Shown: positions 47,226 to 57,120 of the stretch, in pieces
Layout: every line of letters begins with the position of its first letter
How positions within the stretch are numbered: the first letter of the stretch is position 1
Source of the DNA: Rhizobium oryzihabitans
GTDB lineage: Bacteria > Pseudomonadota > Alphaproteobacteria > Rhizobiales > Rhizobiaceae
Reading direction: 5' to 3'
NCBI RefSeq assembly: GCF_010669145.1
Contig: NZ_CP048635.1
Span: 496,001 to 560,000, forward strand
Length of the DNA: 64,000 nt
Notes under the pieces: generated by a model
Databases searched by the model: none
The model's input: only the letters and a program-made list of their open reading frames with translations
What the model was told of the DNA's origin: nothing
Made by a program: the position numbers and the translations under genes

Positions 47226-48398
47226 ATGAGTTTGAACCTCGCCGCCATTTTCGACGCCGATCTCGGCCCGGAAATTGCAGCGCTGCGCGACAGCGCAAGT
47301 GCATTCGCCGACGATGAAATAGCACCACTCGCCGCCGAAATCGATCGCGACGACCGGTTTCCGCGCAAGCTCTGGCCGCAGATGGGCGAACTCGGCCTGC
47401 ACGGCATCACCGTTTCGGAAGAGTACGGCGGTGCTGACATGGGCTATCTCGCCCATTGCGTGGCAATGGAGGAGATAAGCCGGGCATCGGCTTCCATCGG
47501 TCTTTCCTATGGCGCCCATTCCAACCTCTGCATCAACCAGATTCACCGCTGGGGAACGGAAGAGCAGAAACGGCGGTATCTGCCGAAGCTCGTTTCCGGC
47601 GAACATGTCGGTTCGCTCGCCATGAGCGAGACGGAAGCCGGATCGGATGTCGTCTCGATGAAGCTGAAGGCGGAACGCAAGGGTGACGTTTATGTGTTGA
47701 ACGGCACGAAGATGTGGATCACCAATGGCCATGAGGCCGATACGCTGGTGGTCTATGCCAAGACGGATATGTCCGCCGGCCCGCGCGGCATCACCGCCTT
47801 CCTGATCGAAAAGGGCTTCAAGGGGTTTCGCCCGGCCCAGAAACTCGACAAGCTCGGCATGCGCGGCTCGCCAACCTCGGAGCTGGTGTTTGAGGATTGC
47901 GAGGTGCCGGAGGAGAACATTCTCGGGCGCTTGAACGACGGCGTGACGGTGCTGATGAGCGGGCTGGATTACGAGCGCGCCGTGCTGGCCGCCGGCCCTG
48001 TTGGCATCATGCAGGCGGCCATCGATCTGGTGTTGCCCTATGCGCGTGAGCGCAAGCAATTCGGCAAGCCGATTGGCGAATTCCAGCTGGTGCAGGGAAA
48101 GCTTGCCGATATCTATTCGGCCATGAATGCGTCGCGCGCCTATGTCTATGCCGTGGCGCGGGCCTGCGACAACGGCCGCATCACACGACAGGATGCGGCG
48201 GGCGCGATCCTCTTTGCCGCCGAGCGGGCAACACAGGTGGCGCTGGATGCGATCCAGCTTCTCGGTGGCTCCGGCTACGTCAATGAAAGCCCGGCCGGGC
48301 GACTGCTGAGGGATGCCAAGCTTTATGAAATCGGCGCAGGCACCAGCGAAATCCGCCGGATGCTGATCGGCCGCGAACTGGTCAAAGGCAACGGGTGA
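47226..48398 (+). CDS. ivd: Isovaleryl-CoA dehydrogenase
   Basis: Started at 47226 after GGAGGAGGAGA, the enzyme has 390 residues. Its catalytic Glu is in [20 protein letters not shown], the location specific for isovaleryl-CoA dehydrogenases, while the short-chain position is Gly ([12 protein letters not shown]). It converts isovaleryl-CoA to 3-methylcrotonyl-CoA in leucine breakdown. The next four genes carry out the following steps in order. Confidence 0.94.
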   Translation: MSLNLAAIFDADLGPEIAALRDSASAFADDEIAPLAAEIDRDDRFPRKLWPQMGELGLHGITVSEEYGGADMGYLAHCVAMEEISRASASIGLSYGAHSNLCINQIHRWGTEEQKRRYLPKLVSGEHVGSLAMSETEAGSDVVSMKLKAERKGDVYVLNGTKMWITNGHEADTLVVYAKTDMSAGPRGITAFLIEKGFKGFRPAQKLDKLGMRGSPTSELVFEDCEVPEENILGRLNDGVTVLMSGLDYERAVLAAGPVGIMQAAIDLVLPYARERKQFGKPIGEFQLVQGKLADIYSAMNASRAYVYAVARACDNGRITRQDAAGAILFAAERATQVALDAIQLLGGSGYVNESPAGRLLRDAKLYEIGAGTSEIRRMLIGRELVKGNG

Positions 48399-48406
48399 GG
48401 AACGCG

Positions 48407-50008
48407 ATGAAGCTTACATCCAGTCTGAACCGCGACCCCACCTTTTCCGCGAACGTCACCTTCATGTCGGGGCTGGTGGACGACCTGCGGCAGCACGTCG
48501 AAAAAATTTCTAGGGGCGGCGGCGACAAGGCGCGCGAACGGCATCTTTCGCGTGGAAAATTGCTGGCGCGGGACCGGATCGAGGCGCTTCTCGATCCCGG
48601 CAGCCCATTTCTCGAATTTTCGCAATTCGCAGCCTATGAGGTCTATGACGAACCCGTTCCCGCCGCCGGCATCGTCACCGGCATCGGCCGGGTCTCGGGT
48701 CGTGAATGCGTCATCGTCGCCAATGATGCGACGGTAAAAGGCGGCACCTATTATCCGCTGACGGTGAAGAAACATCTGCGCGCGCAGGAAATCGCCACCG
48801 AGAACCGCCTGCCCTGCATCTATCTGGTGGATTCCGGCGGTGCGAACCTTCCCAATCAGGACGAGGTGTTTCCCGACCGCGATCATTTCGGCCGCATCTT
48901 CTACAATCAGGCCAATATGTCGGCGGAAGGCATCGCCCAGATTGCCGTGGTGATGGGCAGCTGCACGGCGGGCGGGGCCTATGTGCCTGCCATGAGCGAC
49001 CAGTCCGTCATCGTCAAAAATCAGGGCACGATCTTTCTCGGTGGCCCGCCGCTGGTGAAGGCTGCAACCGGGGAAGTGGTAAGCGCGGAAGAACTGGGCG
49101 GCGCGGATGTACATTCTCGACAGTCCGGCGTTACCGATCACTACGCCAATGACGACCGCCACGCGCTGTCGCTGACCCGGCGGATCGTCTCCACCCTCAA
49201 CCGCCGCAAACAGGTGGAGCTGGATATCCGCCCGCCAACGGAGCCGCTTTATCCGCCGGAAGAACTTTACGGCATCGTGCCCGCCGATACGCGCAAGCCT
49301 TTCGAGGTGCGCGAAATCATCGCGCGTCTGGTGGATGGTTCCGAATTCGACGAGTTCAAGGCGCTTTACGGCACGACTTTGGTCTGCGGTTTCGCCCATA
49401 TCCACGGTTACCCCGTCGGCATCATCGCCAATAACGGCATTCTGTTTTCGGAATCGGCGCTGAAAGGCGCGCATTTCATCGAGCTCTGCTGCCAGCGCGG
49501 CATTCCCCTGGTTTTCCTGCAAAATATTACCGGCTTCATGGTCGGCAAAGCCTATGAGGCGGGCGGCATCGCCAAGGATGGCGCAAAGCTCGTGACCGCC
49601 GTCGCATCGGCTAAAGTGCCGAAATTCACCGTCATCATCGGCGGCTCCTTCGGCGCCGGCAACTACGGCATGTGCGGCCGCGCCTATTCGCCGCGCTTCC
49701 TCTGGATGTGGCCGAATGCCCGCATTTCCGTGATGGGCGGCGAACAGGCGGCCTCCGTTCTGGCGCAAATCCGGCGGGACGGCATCGAGGCCGATGGCCG
49801 CCACTGGTCCAAGGAAGGGGAAGAGGCGTTCAAACAGCCGATCCGGGAAAAATACGAGCGGGAGGGACATCCCTATTACGCCAGTGCGAGACTTTGGGAC
49901 GATGGCATCATCGATCCGAAGGACACCCGCCTCGTGCTCGGCCTTGGACTGTCGGCCGCGTTGAACGCACCGATTGAACCCACCCATTTCGGCATATTCA
50001 GGATGTGA
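48407..50008 (+). CDS. mccB: 3-Methylcrotonyl-CoA carboxylase beta (carboxyltransferase) subunit
   Basis: I choose the ATG at 48407 behind GTGAGGAA (533 residues); a GTG at 48395 is possible but overlaps ivd. The carboxyltransferase motifs are seen in [39 protein letters not shown] and [20 protein letters not shown]. With the alpha subunit it carboxylates 3-methylcrotonyl-CoA to 3-methylglutaconyl-CoA. Propionyl-CoA carboxylase is excluded by the sequence type and by context. Confidence 0.95.
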   Translation: MKLTSSLNRDPTFSANVTFMSGLVDDLRQHVEKISRGGGDKARERHLSRGKLLARDRIEALLDPGSPFLEFSQFAAYEVYDEPVPAAGIVTGIGRVSGRECVIVANDATVKGGTYYPLTVKKHLRAQEIATENRLPCIYLVDSGGANLPNQDEVFPDRDHFGRIFYNQANMSAEGIAQIAVVMGSCTAGGAYVPAMSDQSVIVKNQGTIFLGGPPLVKAATGEVVSAEELGGADVHSRQSGVTDHYANDDRHALSLTRRIVSTLNRRKQVELDIRPPTEPLYPPEELYGIVPADTRKPFEVREIIARLVDGSEFDEFKALYGTTLVCGFAHIHGYPVGIIANNGILFSESALKGAHFIELCCQRGIPLVFLQNITGFMVGKAYEAGGIAKDGAKLVTAVASAKVPKFTVIIGGSFGAGNYGMCGRAYSPRFLWMWPNARISVMGGEQAASVLAQIRRDGIEADGRHWSKEGEEAFKQPIREKYEREGHPYYASARLWDDGIIDPKDTRLVLGLGLSAALNAPIEPTHFGIFRM

Positions 50009-50015
50009 GGCGACG

Positions 50016-52001
50016 ATGTTCTCAAAAATACTGATCGCCAATCGCGGCGAAATCGCCTGCCGGATCATCCGCACCGCCGCCAGGATGGGTATCCGCACCG
50101 TCGCGGTCTATTCGGACGCCGACCGCGACGCCATGCATGTGGCGCTGGCCGACGAGGCCATTGGCATCGGCCCTGCGCCGGCGCGCTCGTCCTATCTCGA
50201 TGCGGAAAAGATCGTTGCCGCCGCGCACGCGAGCGGCGCGGAAGCCATTCATCCGGGTTACGGCTTCCTCTCTGAAAACGCCGGCTTCGCTGAAGCCTGC
50301 GCTTCCGCAGGTCTCGTTTTCATCGGCCCGACGCCCGATGCCATCCGCGCCATGGGCGGAAAAAGCGAGGCGAAGGCGCTGATGGCGCAAGCGGGCGTTC
50401 CCGTCGTTCCGGGCTATCATGGTGAGGACCAAACCGAGGAGCGGCTTGCCGACGAAGCCAAAGGCATAGGCTATCCGGTGCTGATCAAGGCCTCGGCCGG
50501 TGGTGGCGGCAAGGGCATGCGCATCGTGCGCAAGAAACGCGAATTCGCAGCCGAGCTTGCCGGCGCCAAACGCGAAGCGCTTGCCGCCTTCGGCAACGAC
50601 CGCATGCTGATCGAAAAATATCTGGAACGGCCGCGTCATGTGGAAGTGCAGGTCTTTGCCGATGGTAAGGGCAACTGTGTTTCGCTTTTCGAGCGCGATT
50701 GCTCCATCCAGCGCCGGCACCAGAAAGTCATCGAGGAGGCCCCGGCCCCCGGCCTGCCCGATACGCTCAGGCAACGCATGTATGACGCGGCGGTCGCCGC
50801 CGCCCGCGCCATTGATTATCGCGGCGCGGGAACGGTGGAATTCCTGCTCGACCCTTCCGGCGAGTTCTATTTCATGGAAATGAACACAAGGCTGCAGGTC
50901 GAACATCCGGTCACGGAATATATTACCGGGCTCGATCTGGTGGAATGGCAGATCCGTGTCGCGAACGGTGAAACCCTGCCGGAAGACTGGGGCAATCTGC
51001 GCATCAACGGCCATGCCATCGAAGCGCGGATTTACGCCGAAGACCCCGCGCATGATTTTCTGCCGTCAATCGGCACGATCAACCATCTCGTCTTTCCCGA
51101 CGAAGGACCTCATCTCAGGATAGACAGCGGCATTCGCGCCTCCGACGCCATCACCGTGCATTACGATCCGATGATCGCCAAGCTGATCGTCTGGGATCAC
51201 GATCGCCCCTCGGCCGTGCGGCGTCTGCGGCTTGCGCTCGAAAAACTGGCGATCTGCGGCGTCACCAGCAATGCCGCCTTTCTGACGCGGCTTGCGGGAC
51301 TGGATGCATTTGCAGATGCCGATCTCGATACCGGCTTCATCTCCCGCAACGAGGCCACGCTTTTTGCCCCCGAAGCCACGGGGGAGAACGAAATCGCTCT
51401 CGCCACGCTTGGCCTGCTCCTTTCAGGCCGGAACGGGCCTGGGCCACAGACCGATCCCTATAGCCCGTGGAGCAAGACGAACGCTTTCCGCCTCAACGCG
51501 CCGGCGCGGGAAACCCTGCGTTTCGCCCTCGATCAACAGCCGACCGAGGTGATTGTTACGCATGAGCCAGACGGGTTTTCGCTGGCAATCGGCACGCGGG
51601 CCATCCGCGCTCATGGCAGCATCTCACAAGACGGCACACTCAGTGCGACTATCGATGGCTGGCAAAAGCGGGGCCATTTCTTCGCCAGCGATAACGGCCA
51701 CGCACTGTTTCTGGATGGCGAGCAATATCGTGTCAGCCAGCCAGACCCCGTCGACATCGCTGATGCCGCCACCCATGCCGGTGGTCTGGAAGCGCCCATG
51801 CCCGGCGTTATCCGCGCCGTCCTGAGCGAGAACGGCGCGACCGTCTCCGCCGGTGAGGCGCTTGTGGTGATGGAGGCGATGAAAATGGAGCATACGATCC
51901 GCGCACCGGCAAAAGGCACCGTCACCGCCATCAATTGCGCCGAAGGCGATATGGTCGAGGCCGGTGCGGTGCTGGTGGATTTCGAGCCGGAGGGCGCGTG
52001 A
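50016..52001 (+). CDS. mccA: 3-Methylcrotonyl-CoA carboxylase alpha (biotin) subunit
   Basis: The 661-residue subunit starts 7 bp after mccB. The biotin carboxylase domain covers about residues 1-445 (FSKILIANRGEIACRIIRTA, the Gly-rich ATP loop ASAGGGGKGMRIV, and EMNTRLQVEHPVTE). A linker follows, and the C-terminal biotinyl domain has Lys in VVMEAMKMEHTI. It supplies carboxybiotin to MccB. The stop overlaps nothing; the lyase starts one base later. Confidence 0.95.
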   Translation: MFSKILIANRGEIACRIIRTAARMGIRTVAVYSDADRDAMHVALADEAIGIGPAPARSSYLDAEKIVAAAHASGAEAIHPGYGFLSENAGFAEACASAGLVFIGPTPDAIRAMGGKSEAKALMAQAGVPVVPGYHGEDQTEERLADEAKGIGYPVLIKASAGGGGKGMRIVRKKREFAAELAGAKREALAAFGNDRMLIEKYLERPRHVEVQVFADGKGNCVSLFERDCSIQRRHQKVIEEAPAPGLPDTLRQRMYDAAVAAARAIDYRGAGTVEFLLDPSGEFYFMEMNTRLQVEHPVTEYITGLDLVEWQIRVANGETLPEDWGNLRINGHAIEARIYAEDPAHDFLPSIGTINHLVFPDEGPHLRIDSGIRASDAITVHYDPMIAKLIVWDHDRPSAVRRLRLALEKLAICGVTSNAAFLTRLAGLDAFADADLDTGFISRNEATLFAPEATGENEIALATLGLLLSGRNGPGPQTDPYSPWSKTNAFRLNAPARETLRFALDQQPTEVIVTHEPDGFSLAIGTRAIRAHGSISQDGTLSATIDGWQKRGHFFASDNGHALFLDGEQYRVSQPDPVDIADAATHAGGLEAPMPGVIRAVLSENGATVSAGEALVVMEAMKMEHTIRAPAKGTVTAINCAEGDMVEAGAVLVDFEPEGA

Positions 52002-52002
52002 C

Positions 52003-52929
52003 ATGGCTTGGCCCCAAACCGTCAAGATCGTCGAGGTGGGTGCACGCGATGGCCTGCAAAACGAAAGTGCCGAGGTTTCCACCGCCATCAGAATCGAGTT
52101 GATCGAGCGGCTGGCGGCGGCGGGACTGACGGCGGTGGAGACGGGAGCTTTCGTTTCACCCAAAAAAGTTCCGCAGATGGCCGGCTCGAGGGATGTTTTT
52201 CAGGGCCTCAAACGCCGGCGCGGCACCACCTATCCGGCCCTCGTTCCCAATATGAAAGGTTTCGAGGCGGCCATCGAGACCGGCGTGACGGAGATCGCCG
52301 TTTTCGTGTCCGCCTCCGAAGGTTTCAGCCAGCACAATATCGCCTGCTCGCGCGCGGAAAGCATCGAACGACTGCGCGATGTCGCGGAGGCCGCCACCGA
52401 CCGCGATGTCCGTATGCGCGGTTACGTCTCCTGCATCGCCGGTTGCCCCTATGACGGCGCGGTTGCGCCCGATGATGTGGCGGCGATGGCCGAGGCGCTA
52501 GTCGCTCTCGGCTGTTACGAAATTTCGCTCGGCGATACGATCGGCGTCGGCACGGCCGGCCAGATCCGCAAGCTCATCGAACATATTTCGACGCGAATCC
52601 CGCGCAAAAAACTCGCCATGCATTTCCACGACACCTATGGCCAGGGCGTCGCCAATGTGCTGGCCTCGCTTGAGGAAGGCATCTCCGTTTTCGACAGTTC
52701 CGTCGCCGGGCTGGGCGGTTGCCCCTTTGCGCCGGGCGCCAGCGGCAATGTCGCCACCGAAGACGTTGTCTATCTGCTGCAGGGACTTGGTATCGAAACC
52801 GGCATCGACCTCATGGCGGTGGCGAGAACCGGGGACTGGATCAGCCGCCATCTCGGCAGGGCCAATGCAGCCCGAGCCGGCAAAGCGCTGCTTGCCGCAA
52901 AAAAGGAGGATGATGCGCATGGCGGATGA
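52003..52929 (+). CDS. Hydroxymethylglutaryl-CoA lyase
   Basis: The 308-residue aldolase-type TIM barrel has VEVGARDGLQNE with the metal-binding Asp, SLGDTIGVGTAGQI, the HFHDTYGQG ligands and the mobile-loop Cys in GLGGCPFAPGASGN. It cleaves HMG-CoA to acetoacetate and acetyl-CoA, the last step of leucine degradation. The start at 52003 is next to the mccA stop, and the end overlaps the hydratase start. Confidence 0.94.
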   Translation: MAWPQTVKIVEVGARDGLQNESAEVSTAIRIELIERLAAAGLTAVETGAFVSPKKVPQMAGSRDVFQGLKRRRGTTYPALVPNMKGFEAAIETGVTEIAVFVSASEGFSQHNIACSRAESIERLRDVAEAATDRDVRMRGYVSCIAGCPYDGAVAPDDVAAMAEALVALGCYEISLGDTIGVGTAGQIRKLIEHISTRIPRKKLAMHFHDTYGQGVANVLASLEEGISVFDSSVAGLGGCPFAPGASGNVATEDVVYLLQGLGIETGIDLMAVARTGDWISRHLGRANAARAGKALLAAKKEDDAHGG

Positions 52930-53695
52930 GCTGTTGAGCGAAAAGCGAAAAGACGTTCTGTGGCTCACGCTCAACCGACCGGACGTCCACAACGCCATGA
53001 ACGCTGCGATGACGGACGCGTTGACGCATGCGATCCGGGCGGCATCCGACGAGGCGGGCCTGCGCGCCGTGGTCATAGCAGCCGCGGGCGACCGCAGCTT
53101 CTGTTCTGGTGCGGACCTTAAGAAAAGCGCTGGCGGCATGTTCCTTTCACGAGACGGAACAAACCCCATCGCCGATGTGATACGCGCCATCGAGACCTGC
53201 GGCAAGATCGTCATTGCCCGCATCAACGGGCGCGTGCTGGCGGGCGGACTCGGCCTTGTCGCCGCCTGTGATCTCGCTTATGCCGCCGATCAAACGCAAT
53301 TCGGCCTGCCGGAAGTGCGGGTCGGGCTTTTCCCGGCCATGGTGGCGGCGACACTTCTGGCCAAAATACCGCTGAGCCGTCTGCACGAAATGGCCTATCT
53401 CGGGCAACCGATCACTGCCGCAGAAGCCGAACGCATTGGCCTTATCAACCGCACGGTGCCATCCGCCGAACTCGATGGCGTGATCGAGGAGGTCCTTTCC
53501 CGCTTGCGGCAGAACGCGCCGGGCGCAATCGCAGCCGGAAAGGCAGCGCTGCTGGCAATGCGCGACATGCCGGCCAGCGAGCGGCTCGCCTTAGCCGAAA
53601 GCGTCATCGCGAAGATCAGCAGCAGCGACGAGGCACGCGAAGGCAGAGACGCCTTCGCCGGGAAACGCCCGCCGATCTGGGCTGACGGGTCCTGA
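52919..53695 (+). CDS. Enoyl-CoA hydratase (methylglutaconyl-CoA hydratase in context)
   Basis: The 258-residue crotonase is read from the ATG at 52919, nine bases after AGGAGG; ATG 52913 is also possible. Family blocks include [32 protein letters not shown] and the catalytic Glu region [14 protein letters not shown]. Its place after mccA and before the end of the leucine cluster makes it the best candidate for hydrating 3-methylglutaconyl-CoA, which is otherwise unassigned here. Confidence 0.88.
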   Translation: MADELLSEKRKDVLWLTLNRPDVHNAMNAAMTDALTHAIRAASDEAGLRAVVIAAAGDRSFCSGADLKKSAGGMFLSRDGTNPIADVIRAIETCGKIVIARINGRVLAGGLGLVAACDLAYAADQTQFGLPEVRVGLFPAMVAATLLAKIPLSRLHEMAYLGQPITAAEAERIGLINRTVPSAELDGVIEEVLSRLRQNAPGAIAAGKAALLAMRDMPASERLALAESVIAKISSSDEAREGRDAFAGKRPPIWADGS

Positions 53696-53813
53696 ACCAC
53701 CGCTCAGGGTCTTAATCGATATAATGCCCGCAGCCGCGTTGACCCCGTTCGGCAAATCGAGTTCTATCCAGCACCTTTCGCCGGAGGGCGATCGGGGAGC
53801 CGGAGGAAAGCCC

Positions 53814-54692
53814 ATGCGCCTTGTAAAAACCGTCGCCGAATTGCGCGGCCTGACCGCCACATTTCGCCGCGATGGCAAGACCGTCGGCTTCGTGCCGACC
53901 ATGGGTTTTCTCCATATTGGTCATCTGACACTCGTTGCCAAAGCGAAGGCGGAAAACGACATCACGGTGGTCTCGATCTTCGTCAATCCGCTACAATTCG
54001 GTGCGAATGAAGACCTCGCCCGTTACCCCCGCGATCTCGCTCGCGACAGCGCATTGCTGAAAGAGGCAGGCGTCGATATTCTTTTCGCACCCGAGGTTAC
54101 CGAAATGTATCCGCGCCCGATGCAGACGGTGGTGGATGTGCCAGAACTGGGGAGCCAGCTCGAAGGTGCGGTACGGCCGGGGCATTTCGCCGGTGTGACG
54201 ACCGTCGTGACCAAGCTTTTTAATCTCGTGCAGCCGGACGCCGCCTATTTCGGCGAAAAGGACTACCAGCAGGTAACGCTGATCCGCCGCATGATCGAGG
54301 ATCTTGCCCAGCCGGTCCGCGTCGTCCCGGTCGCTACCGTGCGTGAGGCGGATGGGCTCGCCTGCTCCTCGCGCAATGTCTATCTGAGCCCCGAGGAACG
54401 CGCCGCAGCCGTGATTGTGCCGCGTGCACTCGATGAGGCGGAGCGGCTGTATCATGACGGCTGCGACGACCCGACCACTTTCGAAGCGGCAATAGAAAAA
54501 TTCATCGCCGCCGAGACGCTAGCGTCGCCCGAAGTCGTGGCGGTGCGCGATCCGGATACGCTGGCTCCCGTCGCTTCGCTGCAGGCGGGGCCTGTGCTGG
54601 TGGCGCTGTTCGTGCGGGTAGGCAACACCCGCCTTCTCGACAACCGCGTCATCGGACGTGATAAAACCGGCAAACAGGAGGCTGCATCATGA
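53814..54692 (+). CDS. panC: Pantoate--beta-alanine ligase
   Basis: The start at 53814 follows GGAGGAAAG and gives 292 residues. The nucleotidyltransferase motifs are [15 protein letters not shown] (HIGH-type), [34 protein letters not shown] and [13 protein letters not shown] (KMSKS-like region). It joins pantoate and beta-alanine to form pantothenate. It overlaps panB by 4 bp. A 118-bp gap separates it from the leucine genes. Confidence 0.96.
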   Translation: MRLVKTVAELRGLTATFRRDGKTVGFVPTMGFLHIGHLTLVAKAKAENDITVVSIFVNPLQFGANEDLARYPRDLARDSALLKEAGVDILFAPEVTEMYPRPMQTVVDVPELGSQLEGAVRPGHFAGVTTVVTKLFNLVQPDAAYFGEKDYQQVTLIRRMIEDLAQPVRVVPVATVREADGLACSSRNVYLSPEERAAAVIVPRALDEAERLYHDGCDDPTTFEAAIEKFIAAETLASPEVVAVRDPDTLAPVASLQAGPVLVALFVRVGNTRLLDNRVIGRDKTGKQEAAS

Positions 54693-55525
54693 GCACGCAC
54701 GGGAAACAGAAGCGGCTGACGACGGCCTCCATCCGGCAGATGAAAGGCGGCGCGCGCATTGTCTGCCTGACCGCTTATACGACGCCGATTGCCCGCCTGC
54801 TCGATCCGCATTGCGACCTGCTGCTGGTCGGCGATTCCCTCGGCATGGTGCTTTACGGCATGGACACGACGGTCGGCGTCACCCCGGATATGATGATCGC
54901 CCATGGCCGCGCGGTCATGCGCGGCGTCGAACACGCCTGCGTCATCGTCGATCTTCCCTTCGGCACCTATCAGGAATCGAAGGAGCAGGCGTTCCGCAAC
55001 GCCGTGCGGCTGATGCAGGAGACCGGCTGTGATGGCGTGAAGCTGGAAGGCGGCGAGGAAATGGCCGAGACGATCGCCTTCCTCGTGGCGCGCGGTATTC
55101 CGGTCTTCGGCCATGTCGGGCTGATGCCGCAACTGGTCCACACCGCCGGTGGCTTCCGCTCTCTCGGGCATTCGGATGCCGAAACGCAGAAAATCTGGCG
55201 CGATGCGATTGCGGTTGATCAGGCAGGCGCCTTCGCCATCGTCGTGGAAGGCACCGTCGAGCCGCTTGCCCGCGAACTGACAGAAAAACTCGCCGCGCCT
55301 ACGGTCGGCATCGGCGCATCGCCCGCCTGTGACGGGCAGGTGCTGGTTTCCGACGACATGCTCGGCCTCTTCACCGATTTCAAACCGAAATTCGTCAAGC
55401 GTTTCGCCGATCTGGGGGCGACCGTTTCTGAGGCAGCGGCAAGTTACGCCGATGAGGTGCGCTCCGGCGCGTTTCCGGGGCCGGAGCATACGTTTCAGGT
55501 TCGTCGACAAGCGCCTTCAGAGTGA
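54689..55525 (+). CDS. panB: 3-Methyl-2-oxobutanoate hydroxymethyltransferase
   Basis: The 278-residue TIM-barrel enzyme makes ketopantoate from 2-oxoisovalerate and methylene-tetrahydrofolate. [28 protein letters not shown] (Mg ligand Asp), [23 protein letters not shown] and [14 protein letters not shown] are all in order. It is translated in a 4-bp overlap with panC. Notably its substrate is also the BKD substrate for valine, encoded 10 kb away. Confidence 0.96.
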   Translation: MSTHGKQKRLTTASIRQMKGGARIVCLTAYTTPIARLLDPHCDLLLVGDSLGMVLYGMDTTVGVTPDMMIAHGRAVMRGVEHACVIVDLPFGTYQESKEQAFRNAVRLMQETGCDGVKLEGGEEMAETIAFLVARGIPVFGHVGLMPQLVHTAGGFRSLGHSDAETQKIWRDAIAVDQAGAFAIVVEGTVEPLARELTEKLAAPTVGIGASPACDGQVLVSDDMLGLFTDFKPKFVKRFADLGATVSEAAASYADEVRSGAFPGPEHTFQVRRQAPSE

Positions 55526-55566
55526 GTGAGCCGTGCTGATGGAACAACGCCTTGCCAAAACGTCGA

Positions 55567-55639
55567 CGTCATCCTCGGGCTTGACCCGAGGATCCATGGC
55601 GTGGGGTTGTGGATCCTCGGGTCAGGCCCGAGGATGACG
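55567..55639. repeat. Intergenic palindromic element of the GTCATCCTCGGG class
   Basis: Outer arms CGTCATCCTCGGGC (55567-55580) and GCCCGAGGATGACG (55626-55639) are perfectly complementary, with a second inner pair TGACCCGAGGATCCA / TGGATCCTCGGGTCA. It is related to 26964-27045 and lies between the convergent panB and rhaI genes, where it may end both transcripts. Confidence 0.78.
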
Positions 55640-55723
55640 GTGGAGAGGTTGGGGCGAGGCTATCAGCTCTCAGCAATATACTCGGCCTGACCATAGGGTT
55701 TGCACGTCCACCAAAGCGAACGA

Positions 55724-57016
55724 CTATACAATCCCGCCGCTGCCGCCCACCGAAGCCGGGCGTTCCGCCGCAACATGGCGGCGATAACCGCTCGCCCGGT
55801 AGGTCGCAATCGGATCAATCGCACCGCCCGCCAGTTGCCGCGCCCTGGCGAGAACCGGCTCGACATCCGTGCGATAGGCCCGTTTCAGCGTATCGGATGC
55901 CATCAGCGCATCATTGTCCTGCTGGTAACCGTCCAGAGCCGCGCGATCGACCAGAAGCGCCTGCGCATAGGCGCGGCGGATTTCGTTGGCGCTGGAGATC
56001 AGGCTTTCGATCGGGTCCGTCACATTGTGCGACTGGTCGATCATATGGGCGGGATGGAACCCCTTCACGCCGCGATATTCGGCATCCACCAGCTCGTTGA
56101 AGACGAGGAACAGGCGGTAAGGCTCGATTGAGCCGGCATCCAGATCGTCATCGCCATATTTGCTATCGTTGAAGTGGAAACCACCGAGCTTGCCGAACTG
56201 GATGAGCCGGGCGACGATCATCTCGATATTGGTGTTCGGCGCATGGTGGCCGAGATCGACGAGGCAGAAGGCCTTTTCGCCGAGCGTATTGGCGATGAGG
56301 TAGTTGGTACCCCAATCCTGCACGACGGTGGAATAGAAGGCCGGCTCGAACATCTTGTGTTCGGAAAAAATGCGCCAGTCATCCGGCAGCGCCTTGTAGA
56401 TATCGGCCATGGCGGCGAGATAACGCTCGAAACTTCTGGTGAAGTTGCTTTGGCCCGGGAAGTTGGAACCATCGCCCACCCACACCGTCAGCGCCTTGGA
56501 ACCGATGGCTTTACCGATCTCGATACATTCAATGTTGTGCTCAACGGCCTGACGGCGCGTCGCGGCATCCGTGTGGCTGAGCGAGCCGTATTTGTAGGAA
56601 TGGCTCTGGCCTGGCGCATCCGAGAAGGTGTTGGAATTCATGGCATCGAAGCCGAGACCCAGCGCGTCGGCATGGGCCTTGAGCCGCTCAGGGTCCTGCT
56701 TATCCCACGGAATATGCAGGGAGACATTCGGGGTGGCCCGCGTCAGCTGGTTGATGACGGCGCAATCGTCGAGCTTGTCGAAAATGCCGCGCGGCTCGCC
56801 TTCGCCCGGGAAACGGGCAAAACGGGTGCCGCCGGTGCCGACACCCCAAGAGGGCACTGCGACGAAAAACTCCGCCACCTTGGCCGTGACCGCCTCGATA
56901 TCGATATTGCGGCGCGCAAGCTGGTTGCCAAGCGCCTCGTAATCATCTTTCAGCGCGGCGGCGCGCTTTTCGTTTTCGGCCGCGATCACATCGGCGGCGA
57001 TTTTCGTCTCGGTCAT
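55724..57016 (-). CDS. rhaI: L-rhamnose isomerase, rhizobial type
   Basis: The 430-residue enzyme (start 57016, GGAGGAAGAG upstream) converts L-rhamnose to L-rhamnulose. It is the rhizobial type, distinct from E. coli RhaA: GGFHFNDSKYGDDDLDAGS and DLGHHAPNTNIEMIVA provide the metal-binding His, Asp and Glu of a xylose-isomerase-like barrel. It follows rhaD on the same strand. Context agrees fully with the rhamnose locus of Rhizobium leguminosarum. Confidence 0.95.
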   Translation of the reverse strand: MTETKIAADVIAAENEKRAAALKDDYEALGNQLARRNIDIEAVTAKVAEFFVAVPSWGVGTGGTRFARFPGEGEPRGIFDKLDDCAVINQLTRATPNVSLHIPWDKQDPERLKAHADALGLGFDAMNSNTFSDAPGQSHSYKYGSLSHTDAATRRQAVEHNIECIEIGKAIGSKALTVWVGDGSNFPGQSNFTRSFERYLAAMADIYKALPDDWRIFSEHKMFEPAFYSTVVQDWGTNYLIANTLGEKAFCLVDLGHHAPNTNIEMIVARLIQFGKLGGFHFNDSKYGDDDLDAGSIEPYRLFLVFNELVDAEYRGVKGFHPAHMIDQSHNVTDPIESLISSANEIRRAYAQALLVDRAALDGYQQDNDALMASDTLKRAYRTDVEPVLARARQLAGGAIDPIATYRASGYRRHVAAERPASVGGSGGIV

Positions 57017-57060
57017 CTCTTCCTCCCGGGAATCGGTCCAGTGCATGCTAGTTCATCGCG

Positions 57061-57105
57061 CTCACTTCCGTCATTTCGGCCTTGAGCCGGAATGACGGAA
57101 GTGAG
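57061..57105. repeat. 20-bp inverted repeat between rhaD and rhaI
   Basis: Arms 57061-57080 and 57086-57105 pair over 20 bp with one T/C difference (a G-U pair in RNA) around the loop CTTGA. It lies in the 104-bp gap within the rhaD-rhaI unit and lacks a T-run, so it probably modulates mRNA stability or partial termination. Confidence 0.7.
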
Positions 57106-57120
57106 AACGTGACGAACGTC